This document shows, piece by piece, positions 38,983-47,185 of a stretch of DNA of 47,446 nucleotides. Both the position numbers and the translations under genes were made by a program. Source of the stretch: an uncultured Oscillibacter sp. (GTDB lineage: Bacteria; Bacillota; Clostridia; Oscillospirales; Oscillospiraceae); assembly GCA_910585245.1 (NCBI GenBank), contig CAJUCO010000017.1:1-47446 (forward strand), in the 5' to 3' direction. Position 1 is the first letter of the stretch, and every line of letters starts with the position of its first letter. The notes under the pieces were generated by a model. It was not told where the DNA came from. It searched no databases and saw nothing but the letters and a program-made list of their open reading frames with translations.

Positions 38983-39147
38983 TCAGGCTGTCAAAAAAGT
39001 ATTTTTGCCAGCCTGAACAAGTTTTTAAAATCTTTGAAAAGGTTTTGAAAACTTATGATTAAAAACGAAAGGAACCCTTCCTGGGTTCCTCTCGTAACTC
39101 TCTTCCTTCCCATCGGGGATGGTTTTTACGGTTTTTCGACACTCTGA
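38983..39147. mobile_element. Multi-hairpin intergenic element, copy B
   Basis: This 165-bp block has the same order of hairpins as copy A (12425-12596). Stem 1 begins CAGGCTGTCAAAAA. Stem 2 begins AAGTTTTTAAAATC and pairs with a segment ending GAAAACTT. Stem 3 begins CGAAAGGAACCC and pairs with GGGTTCCTCTCG. Several positions differ from copy A on both sides of a stem so that pairing is kept. The ends (TCAGGCTGTC and GACACTCTGA) are imperfect inverted repeats. Flanked by identical copies of a local hairpin. No gene in it. Confidence 0.7.
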
Positions 39148-39163
39148 CGCGGCCTTCGCCGCG
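39148..39163. repeat. Right flanking direct repeat of element B
   Basis: Exact copy of 38967-38982 abutting the right end of element B, consistent with a target-site duplication of a hairpin. Confidence 0.8.
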
Positions 39164-39184
39164 TCTCAAACGGAGGTTTTTACC

Positions 39185-39640
39185 ATGGTAACAATGGCAC
39201 AGCGCCTGGAGGCGCTTCGGGTGGAGCGGGGAATCAGCCGCCCCGCCCTCTCCGCCGCCCTGGGACTTCCCAAGACGGCCATGGAAAAATTCGAGACCGG
39301 ACGGCAGACGCCCACCCAGGACCAGCAGCGAAAGCTGGCGGACTACTTCGGTGTGACCCTCCCCTATCTCCGGGGCGAAAGCGACAACCCCACCGAGGGA
39401 GACATCTGGCTGGCCGGCGGCCTGCCGGAGGATGCGCCTGTCCGGGTCCCGGCGGCCCCGCCTGTCCCAAAAAAGCCCCGTCCGGCGGCGGTGCAGGAGG
39501 ATGGCGCGGTCTTTGGCGCGTTGTTGAAAAGCCCCTCCTTCCAGGCTCTGATGCGGGACGCGGCCCTGGAGGCTCTTCGCTCTCCGGAGGGGCAGGAGCT
39601 TTTGGCCAAGGCCGTCCGGCGGGAGTTGGGGCGGCGTTAA
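39185..39640 (+). CDS. XRE-family HTH protein with C-terminal extension
   Basis: This 151-aa protein starts at ATG 39185 behind GGAGG; the upstream in-frame ATG lies inside element B. Residues about 4-60 are a Cro/CI helix-turn-helix (LEALRVERGISRPALSAALGL, KFETGRQTP, LADYFGVTLPYLRGESD). A Pro-rich linker (VPAAPPVPKKPRPA) follows, then a helical C-terminal part (LLKSPSFQALMRDAALEALRSPEGQELLAKAVRRELG) that may mediate self-assembly or ligand sensing. It is followed after 53 bp by a DUF1622 membrane protein gene on the same strand. Target unknown. Confidence 0.82.
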   Translation: MVTMAQRLEALRVERGISRPALSAALGLPKTAMEKFETGRQTPTQDQQRKLADYFGVTLPYLRGESDNPTEGDIWLAGGLPEDAPVRVPAAPPVPKKPRPAAVQEDGAVFGALLKSPSFQALMRDAALEALRSPEGQELLAKAVRRELGRR

Positions 39641-39693
39641 GCCCATCTGATCTGCTTTCCAGCCGCCTATATTTACCTTGAGGGGGTCCCCTT

Positions 39694-40074
39694 ATGGCGT
39701 TGCTCCAACAAATCGAAGAAGTCTTTCAGCTGGTGGTACAGTACGGCGTGTTGCTGCTGGAGTGCGCCGGTGTGGCCGTGCTGCTGGTGACGGCGGTGAA
39801 AAGCATGATCGGCTGCATAAAGCACACGCCCCACATCCGCCTGTATCTGGCCCAGGGCATCTCTCTGGCTTTGGAATTCAAGCTGGGGGGCGAGGTGCTT
39901 CGCACTGTGCTGGTCCGGGAGCTGAGCGAGCTTATGGTTCTGGGGCTGGTGATTCTCCTCCGGGGCGCTTTGACCTTTATCATCCACTGGGAGATCAAAA
40001 GCGAAGAGGCCCGGCTGGATGAATCCGCCGGACATGAGGAACCCGTTTTGACGGAAACGGGCCGGAGGCCGTGA
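39694..40074 (+). CDS. DUF1622 family membrane protein
   Basis: This 126-aa protein has about three hydrophobic helices (FQLVVQYGVLLLECAGVAVLLVTAV, the ISLALEFKLGGEVLRTVLV region, and ELMVLGLVILLRGALTFIIHWEI). The LALEFKLGGEVLRTVLVR segment is typical of DUF1622. Family function is unknown. The charged tail (KSEEARLDESAGHEE) should be cytoplasmic. Probably cotranscribed with the XRE gene. A strong terminator follows. Confidence 0.82.
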   Translation: MALLQQIEEVFQLVVQYGVLLLECAGVAVLLVTAVKSMIGCIKHTPHIRLYLAQGISLALEFKLGGEVLRTVLVRELSELMVLGLVILLRGALTFIIHWEIKSEEARLDESAGHEEPVLTETGRRP

Positions 40075-40113
40075 CGGCGGTACCCCGGAAGCAACGGCAT
40101 TCAAACAGATCAA

Positions 40114-40150
40114 GGGCGGCGGACGCAAAGCGTCCGCCGCCCGTTTCTCG
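40114..40150. terminator. Terminator between DUF1622 and chemoreceptor genes
   Basis: A perfect 13-bp stem (GGGCGGCGGACGC, 40114-40126, with 40130-40142) and AAA loop is followed by a T-rich tail. It lies between convergent genes. Confidence 0.88.
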
Positions 40151-40168
40151 TTTCTAATGTATACCATC

Positions 40169-41749
40169 TCAGAGGTTTGCAAACACGTCCACCTGCTTTT
40201 GCAGCTCCCCCACAATTTCCTGGTTTGTATCCATGCCGGAGGTAATCCCCGCCATGTCCCCCGCCAGAGCCCGGGTGCTGTTCGCCGCGCCGGTGACACC
40301 GGCCACCGCCTCCTCCACCGCGCTGGAAATGCTGGAAATGGAGGCGGCCACGTCCTCCATGGACTCCCGGAGCCGCTCCGCCTGATCGTTGAAGGAGGCC
40401 ATGGCCCCTTCAATATAGGCGGCGTCGTCCCGGTACTGCCGCCCGGACTGGACCGACTGCTCCAGCTGGAGTTGAAGCGCCTTGCCCAGGTATTCCGCCA
40501 ACTCCCGGGCGCTGCCGGAGAGGTAGTCCACCGCGCCGGTAACCACGCCGCTGACCTCCTGAATGTGGCTGGCGGTCTCCGCGCAGGAGTCCGCCAGACG
40601 GCGAATCTCCCGGGCCACCACAGCGAAGCCCTTCCCCGCCTCCCCGGCCCGGGTGGCTTCCACAGAGGCGTTGATGGCGATGAGGTCTGTGGAGGAGGAA
40701 ATGGAGAGAATGTCCTTGGTCAAAATACCGATACGGTCCACGCTCCGGCTCTTCTCAATGGCCCGGTCCAAAACGGCCATGATCTCCTCCGTCCGGGCCC
40801 GGACGGCCTCCATCTCCTCCCGGGCGGAGCGCTCCATCTCCTCCGCCCTGCCCCGCATCTCCACAGAGTAGGCGGTAATGGTGGCACAGTTCTCCGCCAT
40901 TTGGACGGCGTCCTCTTGGGTGCCGGAGGCGCTGGCCGTGATGGCGGCGGTGTTTCCGGCAATTTCCTCCAGGGCGGCGGAGAGGTGCTCCGTCAATCCC
41001 GAGAGGTCCCGGGCGCTGCCGCTGGAGGTCCGGGTCCTCTTTCGCACCTCGCCCACCACGCCGCTGATGCGCTGAGAGCTGTCCTGGAGGGTGTCCATGG
41101 CCCCCCGGATGGGGGCAATGACGTATTTGCGTATAATCCGCAAAGCCGCCCACACCAATATCACCCCTGCCAGCAGCGTCCCGGCGCTGACCGCCAGAGA
41201 GGTGACGTACACGACCAGCAGGCGGCTTTTGGCCGTCTCCGCCTGGGTGGAGACGGAGTCGGACAGGACGTTGATGCCCCCTTCCGCCGCCTCGCTCCAA
41301 ACGGCCACGTCCCCGTTGGCCATGGCATAGGCATCCTGGGTTTTGCTGTCGGCGCTGGCACAGACCAGATAGACCAGGGCGTGCTTGAACGACTCATAGT
41401 CCTTTAAAAGAGTCTGGTACGCCCTTCCGTCCTTCTCGGAAACGAAAGGCTCATAGTCCGCCAGCTTCCCGTCCAGCTCCGCCTCCTCCTCTTTGATCTC
41501 CTGGACCAGCCGAATCATGGTGGCGTGGTCCTCCGCCACGATATGGCTCAGAGCCAGCCGGTGGATGTCCATGATGGAGCGCCGGATATCCTCCAGTTTT
41601 GCCTCGCTGACCATGTACTCGTCCACGATGGTTCCCGCGTTGGCGTGGACATTATGAATGCTGAACACCGCCAGCAGATTGGAAAGAAGCGTCACAAGTC
41701 CCAGCAGCACAATGGGCAGGATCAGGCGCTGTTGCAATTTCCCTTTCAT
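40169..41749 (-). CDS. Methyl-accepting chemotaxis protein
   Basis: This 526-aa transmembrane chemoreceptor has TM1 about 10-30 (LILPIVLLGLVTLLSNLLAV), a helical extracytoplasmic sensing region of about 150 residues (4HB-like) and TM2 about 178-205 (LLVVYVTSLAVSAGTLLAGVILVWAAL). A short HAMP-like linker leads into a long signalling coiled coil. The hairpin tip that contacts CheA/CheW is SSTDLIAINASVEATRAGEA, followed by GKGFAVVAREIRRLAD. It lies 37 bp downstream of a solute-binding lipoprotein gene on the same strand. The two are probably one operon, suggesting that the lipoprotein presents a ligand to the receptor. No flagellar or che genes are in the window. Confidence 0.92.
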   Translation of the reverse strand: MKGKLQQRLILPIVLLGLVTLLSNLLAVFSIHNVHANAGTIVDEYMVSEAKLEDIRRSIMDIHRLALSHIVAEDHATMIRLVQEIKEEEAELDGKLADYEPFVSEKDGRAYQTLLKDYESFKHALVYLVCASADSKTQDAYAMANGDVAVWSEAAEGGINVLSDSVSTQAETAKSRLLVVYVTSLAVSAGTLLAGVILVWAALRIIRKYVIAPIRGAMDTLQDSSQRISGVVGEVRKRTRTSSGSARDLSGLTEHLSAALEEIAGNTAAITASASGTQEDAVQMAENCATITAYSVEMRGRAEEMERSAREEMEAVRARTEEIMAVLDRAIEKSRSVDRIGILTKDILSISSSTDLIAINASVEATRAGEAGKGFAVVAREIRRLADSCAETASHIQEVSGVVTGAVDYLSGSARELAEYLGKALQLQLEQSVQSGRQYRDDAAYIEGAMASFNDQAERLRESMEDVAASISSISSAVEEAVAGVTGAANSTRALAGDMAGITSGMDTNQEIVGELQKQVDVFANL

Positions 41750-41786
41750 ATCTCTCCCCCTGAAATGTGATGGAATTCCCTGGGCG

Positions 41787-43019
41787 TCACCGCGCCGTCA
41801 CACCCTCTACCATGTGGTCCAGCTGGGCCTGAAGGTCCGCGCCGGAGGGGTTTCCCCGTGCCATATTGCCGGCGAACTCCGCCACCGGGTCCCAGAACTT
41901 GCCCCCCACCCGCTGGAGCTGGGAGAACTCCGACTGGGCCAGCAGCGCCGCAATGGCAGGGGCGGCCTGAACCTCCGGAGAAGCGGCGGCGTTGGCGTTG
42001 GACGGCCCCTGGCCCCGGAGTTGGAAGCGGAGGCGCTGATTTTCCTCGTTGGTGATCCACTCCGCCAGCCGGGCGGCCCACTCCGGATGCTCGGAATAGG
42101 CGTTCACGCCAATGAGCTTGCAGCCGGAAAAGGAGGCCATTTGGATCTGCCGGTCCTTGCAGGTGAAGGTAGGCAGTTTGGCGGCCCCGGCGTTTTCTCC
42201 CCAGGCTTCCTGAATGGTCACGGCGTTCCACACGCCGCTGACTCCGGCGATGACGGATCCGTCCCGCACGCCTGCCAAAAATTCCTCGTCCGTGCGGTTG
42301 GCAAAACCGGGGCTGGCGGCGGCGTGCAGCATGGCCCGGGCCACATCCACACCGGTGACGGGGCCCTCGGCGCTGTTCCAGGTACAGCGGTTGGTGAGAC
42401 CGTCCTCATTCAGCCCCACCTCCAGGCCGGTGTTTCCAAAGAAAGCGTATACATACCAGGCGGAGGACCAATCCATGGTCATGAACCGCCCGCTCTTTGC
42501 GGCAACTTCCAAAATCCGGTCCAGAGTCTGGACATCCTCCTCGGAAAGATAGGCCTTGTTATAGTAGAGAAAATAGCCGTTATCCGCCGTCAGGGGATAG
42601 GCGTAGGGCACACCGGCCACACTGGCCGCCTCCACGGCGGCGGAGAGGTTCTCCGCCCGGACCGTCTCCGGATTTTCAATGGGATTCAGCCCCCCGGCAG
42701 CGGCCAGGGCGGCCACCTGATCGTCGGCAAAGGCGAAGACGTCCGCTCCGCCCTCCAAATCCTCCAGCAGGGCGTCCTTGCAGTGGGACTCGCTTTGTGC
42801 CTCGTAATGGATGCTAAAATCCGCCTCTCCAGCGTAGCAGGCCTGGAAGGAGGTGAAAATCTCCTGGAGCAACGCCTCGTCCTCCGCCGCGCCCCAGACC
42901 GTCAGCTCCACCGATTCCCTTTCCGTGAAAGCGCTCTCCGGCGGAGGCGCCGGGTCCTTACAGGCGGCAAGAACCAACAGCATCCCCAGGGACAGGAGCA
43001 GAAAAATACATCTTTTCAT
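41787..43019 (-). CDS. Extracellular solute-binding lipoprotein (sugar ABC type)
   Basis: This 410-aa protein has a lipoprotein signal peptide with lipobox LVLAAC (Cys about residue 20). The mature part is a type-1 solute-binding protein fold: VELTVWGAAEDEALLQEIFTSFQ at the start, ADVFAFADDQVAALAAAGGLNPI, GVPYAYPLTADNGYFLYYNKAYL, and IGVNAYSEHPEWAARLAEWI. This resembles maltose/oligosaccharide-binding proteins. No permease or ATPase genes adjoin it; instead a chemoreceptor gene follows after 37 bp. A role as ligand-binding partner for chemotaxis is the best inference, or use of permeases encoded elsewhere. Confidence 0.9.
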   Translation of the reverse strand: MKRCIFLLLSLGMLLVLAACKDPAPPPESAFTERESVELTVWGAAEDEALLQEIFTSFQACYAGEADFSIHYEAQSESHCKDALLEDLEGGADVFAFADDQVAALAAAGGLNPIENPETVRAENLSAAVEAASVAGVPYAYPLTADNGYFLYYNKAYLSEEDVQTLDRILEVAAKSGRFMTMDWSSAWYVYAFFGNTGLEVGLNEDGLTNRCTWNSAEGPVTGVDVARAMLHAAASPGFANRTDEEFLAGVRDGSVIAGVSGVWNAVTIQEAWGENAGAAKLPTFTCKDRQIQMASFSGCKLIGVNAYSEHPEWAARLAEWITNEENQRLRFQLRGQGPSNANAAASPEVQAAPAIAALLAQSEFSQLQRVGGKFWDPVAEFAGNMARGNPSGADLQAQLDHMVEGVTAR

Positions 43020-43116
43020 AACGTCAGACCCTTCCGGTGAATTTCAGCGGCCAACCGCCTCAAAGGGCGGGGCCGGTTTTTGAAGGATGGTTTGTGTTTA
43101 AAAATTCAGTGGTAAT

Positions 43117-43145
43117 ATTATAACATTTTTTTCTTCCGCTGGCAA
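43117..43145 (-). promoter_or_regulatory. Promoter of the SBP-chemoreceptor operon
   Basis: Minus-strand TTGCCA (43140-43145), 17-base spacer, perfect TATAAT (43117-43122). It points to the lipoprotein gene starting at 43019. Confidence 0.7.
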
Positions 43146-43414
43146 GGCGTTATCTTCCCTTCGTCTTGCTGAAATCCACCCTGGAAAACCGGCGCGCCGG
43201 CAGCGCTTTTGTCCGAATCAAATTTTATTATAGGTGAGTCCTTGGTATTAAGAAGCGGCGAATTCTATTTAAATATGGGCGCAATGCCGGTTTGGGGAAG
43301 ATTTTTCACCCGGCGAAATGATTTGACGCCGCCCCGGAAAAAATCTCGAAACGGCGTTTACCACGTTTGAAAAGGGGTCTTGGGCGGCAAGAAAAAATTA
43401 CCGCCAGAAAAACA

Positions 43415-43443
43415 GCATATTCCCTCCCTTTCGAGTCAAACTA
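43415..43443 (+). promoter_or_regulatory. Possible sigma-G promoter of the SASP gene
   Basis: GCATA (43415-43419) and CAAACTA (43437-43443) are 17 bases apart, near the forespore sigma-G pattern GNATR-N18-CATNNTA with one mismatch in the -10. The start would lie about 55 bases before the SASP ATG. SASP genes are classic sigma-G targets. Confidence 0.5.
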
Positions 43444-43505
43444 TGCTCGCGATACCCAGTGACCCAAAAATAAACGCATGATTTGATGAAAAGGAGAGAT
43501 TCATT

Positions 43506-43769
43506 ATGTCTAGTAAGAACACCAACAAGCTCAACGTTCCCGAGGCCCGTAGCGCCATGGATAAGTTTAAAATGGAAGCCGCTTCCGAAGTGGGTGTCAA
43601 CCTGAAGGAAGGCTACAACGGCGACCTGACCAGCCGCGAAGCCGGTTCTGTCGGCGGCCAGATGGTCAAGAAGATGATACCCGCGCGAAATATGAGTTTC
43701 GCGCGGGCGGACCGGACGGCGGCGGGGCATCGGGTGATGGTTACATATCGGGCGGGACTATACCTGTAA
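43506..43769 (+). CDS. Alpha/beta-type small acid-soluble spore protein with an aberrant C-terminus
   Basis: The first 57 codons encode a normal SASP that coats spore DNA: NKLNVPEARSAMDKFKMEAA, SEVGVNL, and LTSREAGSVGGQMVKKMI, with the GPR cleavage-type segment near AASEVG. The RBS AAGGAGAG is good. After MVKKMI (base about 43678) the usual short acidic or helical tail is replaced by PARNMSFARADRTAAGHRVM and a further eight or so residues. That tail is encoded by a GC-rich palindrome and sequence that does not look like SASP. The break coincides with the beginning of an accessory region (ATPase, restriction genes), so it is probably an insertion or recombination boundary. Whether the product works is open. 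Confidence 0.8.
   Translation: MSSKNTNKLNVPEARSAMDKFKMEAASEVGVNLKEGYNGDLTSREAGSVGGQMVKKMIPARNMSFARADRTAAGHRVMVTYRAGLYL
43680..43707. repeat. Palindrome at the SASP breakpoint
   Basis: An 11-bp perfect stem (CCCGCGCGAAA, 43680-43690, with 43697-43707) and 6-base loop begins exactly where the SASP coding similarity ends. It may be the end of an inserted element or a former terminator. Confidence 0.65.
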
Positions 43770-43788
43770 AGTGAATAGAAAGAGAACC

Positions 43789-43819
43789 CACCCGCAGGGA
43801 GTACAGCTCTCTGCGGGTG
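43789..43819. terminator. Hairpin downstream of the SASP gene
   Basis: CACCCGCAGGGAG (43789-43801) pairs over most of its length with 43807-43819 around a 5-base loop. No T-run follows directly, so its role as terminator is uncertain. Confidence 0.5.
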
Positions 43820-43835
43820 AATTGTGCATTTTCGA

Positions 43836-43864
43836 TTGATTTTTCTTCTCTTGTCTGTTATGAT
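43836..43864 (+). promoter_or_regulatory. Promoter of the ATPase-hsdMS region
   Basis: TTGATT (43836-43841), 17-base spacer, TATGAT (43859-43864). Downstream, AACATAAGAA (43882-43891) and its exact complement (43926-43935) form a 10-bp inverted repeat in the leader that could bind a regulator. Confidence 0.6.
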
Positions 43865-43962
43865 GTTTCTAGGAACATAACAACATAAGAACTAATATAA
43901 GAAAAGTCTTACTTATCCCCTTTCTTTCTTATGTTCTTGCGGCTTAAATAAGGAGTGTGCTT

Positions 43963-45441
43963 ATGCTGGAAGAAGAATTTGGAAAACTGCTTTTAAGAGT
44001 TCAGCAGCGAAATTGCGAGGAACAGACCCTGGAGGTCAAGGCCGCCAACAAGGGATGTCCGGAGCGGCTCTATGACACGTTTTCTGCCTTCGCCAACCAG
44101 AATGAGGGCGGGATGCTTTTATTTGGTCTGGATGAAAAACAAGGGTTTGCCAAGGTTGGAGTCTATGATACCCAGGACCTCCAAAAGAAACTGATGGAGG
44201 TGGGCGAGTCCATGACCCCGGTGGTGCGTCCTGTTTTATCGGTCTATGGAGAGGGGACCATGCTGTTTGTGGCGGCGGAGATCCCCCCACTGGATCTGGC
44301 GGAGCGCCCCTGCTTCAAAACAGCGCGGGGCCGTCTCAAGGGGTCTTTCATCCGGGTGGGCGATGCCGATAAGCCTATGACCGAGTACGAGGTCTACAGC
44401 TACGAGGCCTACCGCAAGCGGAGCCGGGACGATCTGCGACCGGTGGCGGGAATCTCCTCCTCCGCTCTGGATCAGGTCCAGCTGGAGCAGTATCTGCTGA
44501 AGCGCAAGCTGGACCGCCCCAATTTCGCCTCAGTTCCTGCGGAGCAGCTCTATGAGCTGACCGGACTGCAAAAGGAGGGGCAGTTCACCCTCACAGCGGT
44601 CCTGCTGTTCAGCCTGTATCCCCAGGCCTATTTCCCCCAGCTCAGTATCATCGCGTCCCGCGTGCCAGGCACCGAGATGGGGGAAGTGGATGAAACAGGA
44701 AGGCGTTTCCTGGACAGCAAACGCATTGAGGGCACCCTGGTGGAAATGCTGGAGGGTGCGGTCAGCTTCCTGCGCAGCAATATGCGCATTGCTGTACGCA
44801 TCGATCCGAGAACGGGAAGGCGGCAGGATATGCCGGAATATCCCCTTGACGCCCTTCGGGAAGCGGTTTTGAACGCGCTGGTCCACCGGGATTACAGTAC
44901 CCATACAGAAAATATGCCCATCCAGCTGATCATGTTTTATGACCGGGTGGAAATTCGAAACCCTGGCGGACTTTATGGGCGTTTGACGGTGGATCAACTG
45001 GGAAAGATCCAGCCGGATACCCGAAATCCGGCCGTGATCACCGCAATGGAAGCCTTGGGACAGACGGAAAACCGCTATTCCGGTATCCCAAGAATCCGCC
45101 GTGCCATGGCGGAGGCCGGCCTGCCCGAACCGGTATTCCGGGATGACCGCTGGGAATTTTCCGTCTGCCTCTATAACAAGGAGGCGGCAGAACAGCCTCC
45201 AGAACGCAAACCGGCGCTTTCCGCTGAAAAACTGCCCTTGGACGACCGCGGACTGCTTGACTTTTGCAGGACGCCCCGCACGCGAAAGGAAATTGTGCGT
45301 TTTTTGGGGATTGCCTCCGGTCAGTACGCTACCCGGCGCTACCTGGAGCCGCTGGTGAAATCCGGGATGATTTTGATGACCCTCCCGGACCGGCCCAAAA
45401 GCCCGAAGCAGACCTACCAGACAAATCCGGATATCCGGTGA
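43963..45441 (+). CDS. AlbA_2/Schlafen-like ATP-binding transcriptional regulator-type protein
   Basis: Start at ATG 43963, 7 bases after AAGGAG. The 492-aa protein begins with an AlbA_2 (divergent AAA_4) domain: TLEVKAANKGCPERLYDTFSAFANQNEGGMLLFG, then GRLKGSFIRVGDADKPM. It continues with a GHKL-like ATP-binding region, YPLDALREAVLNALVHRDYS and VEIRNPGGLYGRL (about 300-350), and a C-terminal winged helix (TPRTRKEIVRFLGIASGQYATRRYLEPLVKSGMI). Such proteins are common in mobile islands beside restriction systems. Most have no defined biochemical role; some regulate defence genes. It sits 32 bp upstream of hsdM. Confidence 0.85.
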   Translation: MLEEEFGKLLLRVQQRNCEEQTLEVKAANKGCPERLYDTFSAFANQNEGGMLLFGLDEKQGFAKVGVYDTQDLQKKLMEVGESMTPVVRPVLSVYGEGTMLFVAAEIPPLDLAERPCFKTARGRLKGSFIRVGDADKPMTEYEVYSYEAYRKRSRDDLRPVAGISSSALDQVQLEQYLLKRKLDRPNFASVPAEQLYELTGLQKEGQFTLTAVLLFSLYPQAYFPQLSIIASRVPGTEMGEVDETGRRFLDSKRIEGTLVEMLEGAVSFLRSNMRIAVRIDPRTGRRQDMPEYPLDALREAVLNALVHRDYSTHTENMPIQLIMFYDRVEIRNPGGLYGRLTVDQLGKIQPDTRNPAVITAMEALGQTENRYSGIPRIRRAMAEAGLPEPVFRDDRWEFSVCLYNKEAAEQPPERKPALSAEKLPLDDRGLLDFCRTPRTRKEIVRFLGIASGQYATRRYLEPLVKSGMILMTLPDRPKSPKQTYQTNPDIR

Positions 45442-45473
45442 TCAATCATAAAAACCAGAAAGAGAGAACCGCT

Positions 45474-46970
45474 ATGATTACAGGCGAACTGAAAAACAAG
45501 ATCAACGCCCTCTGGGAGATCTTCTGGACGGGCGGCATTACCAACCCTCTGGACGTGGTGGAGCAGATGACCTACCTGATGTTCATCCACGATCTGGATG
45601 AGACAGACAATCTGCGCGCCAAGGAGAGCGCCATGCTGGGCTTGCCCTACAAGAGTATGTTCGGGGAGGAGGTCCAAATTGGGGAGCGGACTGTCCCGGG
45701 CAATCAGCTCAAGTGGTCGGTATTCCACGACTTCCCCGCCGGGAAGATGTACACCGTGGTGCAGGAGCAGGTGTTCCCCTTCATCAAGAACCTCCACGGG
45801 GACAAGGGCAGCGCCTACGCCAAGTACATGGACGACGCCATCTTCAAAATCCCCACACCGCTGATGCTGGACAAGGTTGTCACCGCCCTGGACGAGATCT
45901 ACGCCCAGATGGCCCAGCTCCGGGACGGCGACGTGCGGGGAGACGTGTATGAGTTCCTTCTGTCCAAAATCGCCACCGCCGGGGTGAACGGCCAGTTCCG
46001 CACGCCCCGGCATATCATCAAAATGATGGTAGAGCTGATGGCCCCCGGCCCGGACGAGGTCATCTGCGACCCGGCCTGCGGTACGTCGGGCTTTCTGGTG
46101 GCGGCTGGGGAGTACCTGAAAGCCAACCGCAAGGAGGAAATCTTCTTCAACCGGGAGAAGAAAGCCCACTACATGAACGCCATGTTCCACGGCTTCGACA
46201 TGGACCGCACCATGCTACGCATCGGGGCCATGAACATGATGACTCACGGGGTGGACAACCCCACCATCGAGTACCGGGACAGCCTGTCCGACCAGAACCC
46301 GGACCGTGAAAAGTACTCCCTCATCCTGGCCAATCCCCCCTTCAAGGGCAGCCTGGACGCGGATATCGTGTCCGCCGACCTGCTGAAGCTGTGCAAAACC
46401 AAGAAGACTGAACTGCTGTTTTTGGCCCTGTTTTTGAAAATGCTCAAGGTGGGCGGGCGGTGCGCCTGTATCGTTCCGGACGGCGTGCTGTTCGGGTCCT
46501 CCAAGGCCCACCGGGATATCCGCCGGGAGCTGGTGGACAACCACCGCCTGGAGGCGGTTATCTCCATGCCCTCGGGGGTGTTCAAGCCCTACGCCGGGGT
46601 GTCCACCGGGGTACTCATCTTCACCAAAACCGGCCACGGCGGAACGGACAAGGTGTGGTTCTACGATATGCGGGCGGACGGCTTCTCCCTGGATGATAAG
46701 CGGTCCCCCGTGGCGGAGAACGACATCCCCGATATCGTCGCCCGGTTCCATGACCTGGCCGGGAAGGAGGCCCGGGAGCGCACCGAGCAGTCCTTCCTGG
46801 TGCCCAGGGAGGAGATTGTGGAGAATGGCTACGATCTGTCCATCAACAAGTACAAAAAGACCGAGTATGTCCCCGTGGAGTACCCGCCCACCAGCGAGAT
46901 TTTCGTCCAGCTGCGCCAGCTGGAAGCCGAGATTCAGAAGGGACTGGAGGAATTGGAGGGGATGGTGTGA
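45474..46970 (+). CDS. hsdM: Type I restriction-modification DNA methyltransferase subunit M
   Basis: This 498-aa protein has an N-terminal HsdM helical domain (LKNKINALWEIFWTGGITNPLDVVEQMTYLMFIHDLDE) and an N6-adenine methyltransferase domain. SAM-binding motif I is DPACGTSGFLVAA and catalytic motif IV is NPPF in LILANPPFKGS. QFRTPRHIIKMMVEL is also typical. It would methylate adenine at a site chosen by HsdS. The downstream hsdS is truncated, and no hsdR is seen in the window, so activity of the system here is doubtful. The start is ATG 45474; the RBS is weak (AGAGAGAACC). Confidence 0.93.
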   Translation: MITGELKNKINALWEIFWTGGITNPLDVVEQMTYLMFIHDLDETDNLRAKESAMLGLPYKSMFGEEVQIGERTVPGNQLKWSVFHDFPAGKMYTVVQEQVFPFIKNLHGDKGSAYAKYMDDAIFKIPTPLMLDKVVTALDEIYAQMAQLRDGDVRGDVYEFLLSKIATAGVNGQFRTPRHIIKMMVELMAPGPDEVICDPACGTSGFLVAAGEYLKANRKEEIFFNREKKAHYMNAMFHGFDMDRTMLRIGAMNMMTHGVDNPTIEYRDSLSDQNPDREKYSLILANPPFKGSLDADIVSADLLKLCKTKKTELLFLALFLKMLKVGGRCACIVPDGVLFGSSKAHRDIRRELVDNHRLEAVISMPSGVFKPYAGVSTGVLIFTKTGHGGTDKVWFYDMRADGFSLDDKRSPVAENDIPDIVARFHDLAGKEARERTEQSFLVPREEIVENGYDLSINKYKKTEYVPVEYPPTSEIFVQLRQLEAEIQKGLEELEGMV

Positions 46971-47185
46971 TGGCGAGATTGGGGGACATTTTTACAATAT
47001 CTTCTGGTGGAACACCAGATAAAAGACAGGCGAAGTATTATGAAAATGGAACTATTCCATGGGTGAAAACAGGAGATTTAAAAGAAAAATATGTTTCACA
47101 TATAAATTCTACAATTCTCCTGCCGATTACGCCCGTATGCGTGAGGTGTCAGACCGGCTTTGCCGGGAGTACGCTATTTCTGTGA
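46970..47185 (+). pseudogene. Truncated type I specificity subunit (hsdS 5' fragment)
   Basis: It starts at ATG 46970, overlapping the hsdM stop (TGATG). The first 50 or so residues are a normal HsdS target-recognition start (MARLGDIFTISSGGTPDKRQ, then YYENGTIPWVKTGDL). The DNA is AT-rich up to about 47115, then abruptly GC-rich. The frame then reads ITPVCVRCQTGFAG and stops at 47185. The rest of hsdS (normally about 400 aa) is missing. The sequence beyond the junction is a relaxase fragment in another frame. Confidence 0.85.

Larger units (their letters stand above)
43020..43505. other. 486-bp gap between SBP and SASP genes
   Basis: It holds the leftward SBP promoter (43117-43145), a perfect 12-bp palindrome CCGGCGCGCCGG (43189-43200), and the candidate sporulation promoter (43415-43443). 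Base composition drops to AT-rich around 43100-43140 and 43210-43280. I see no gene. Confidence 0.5.
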
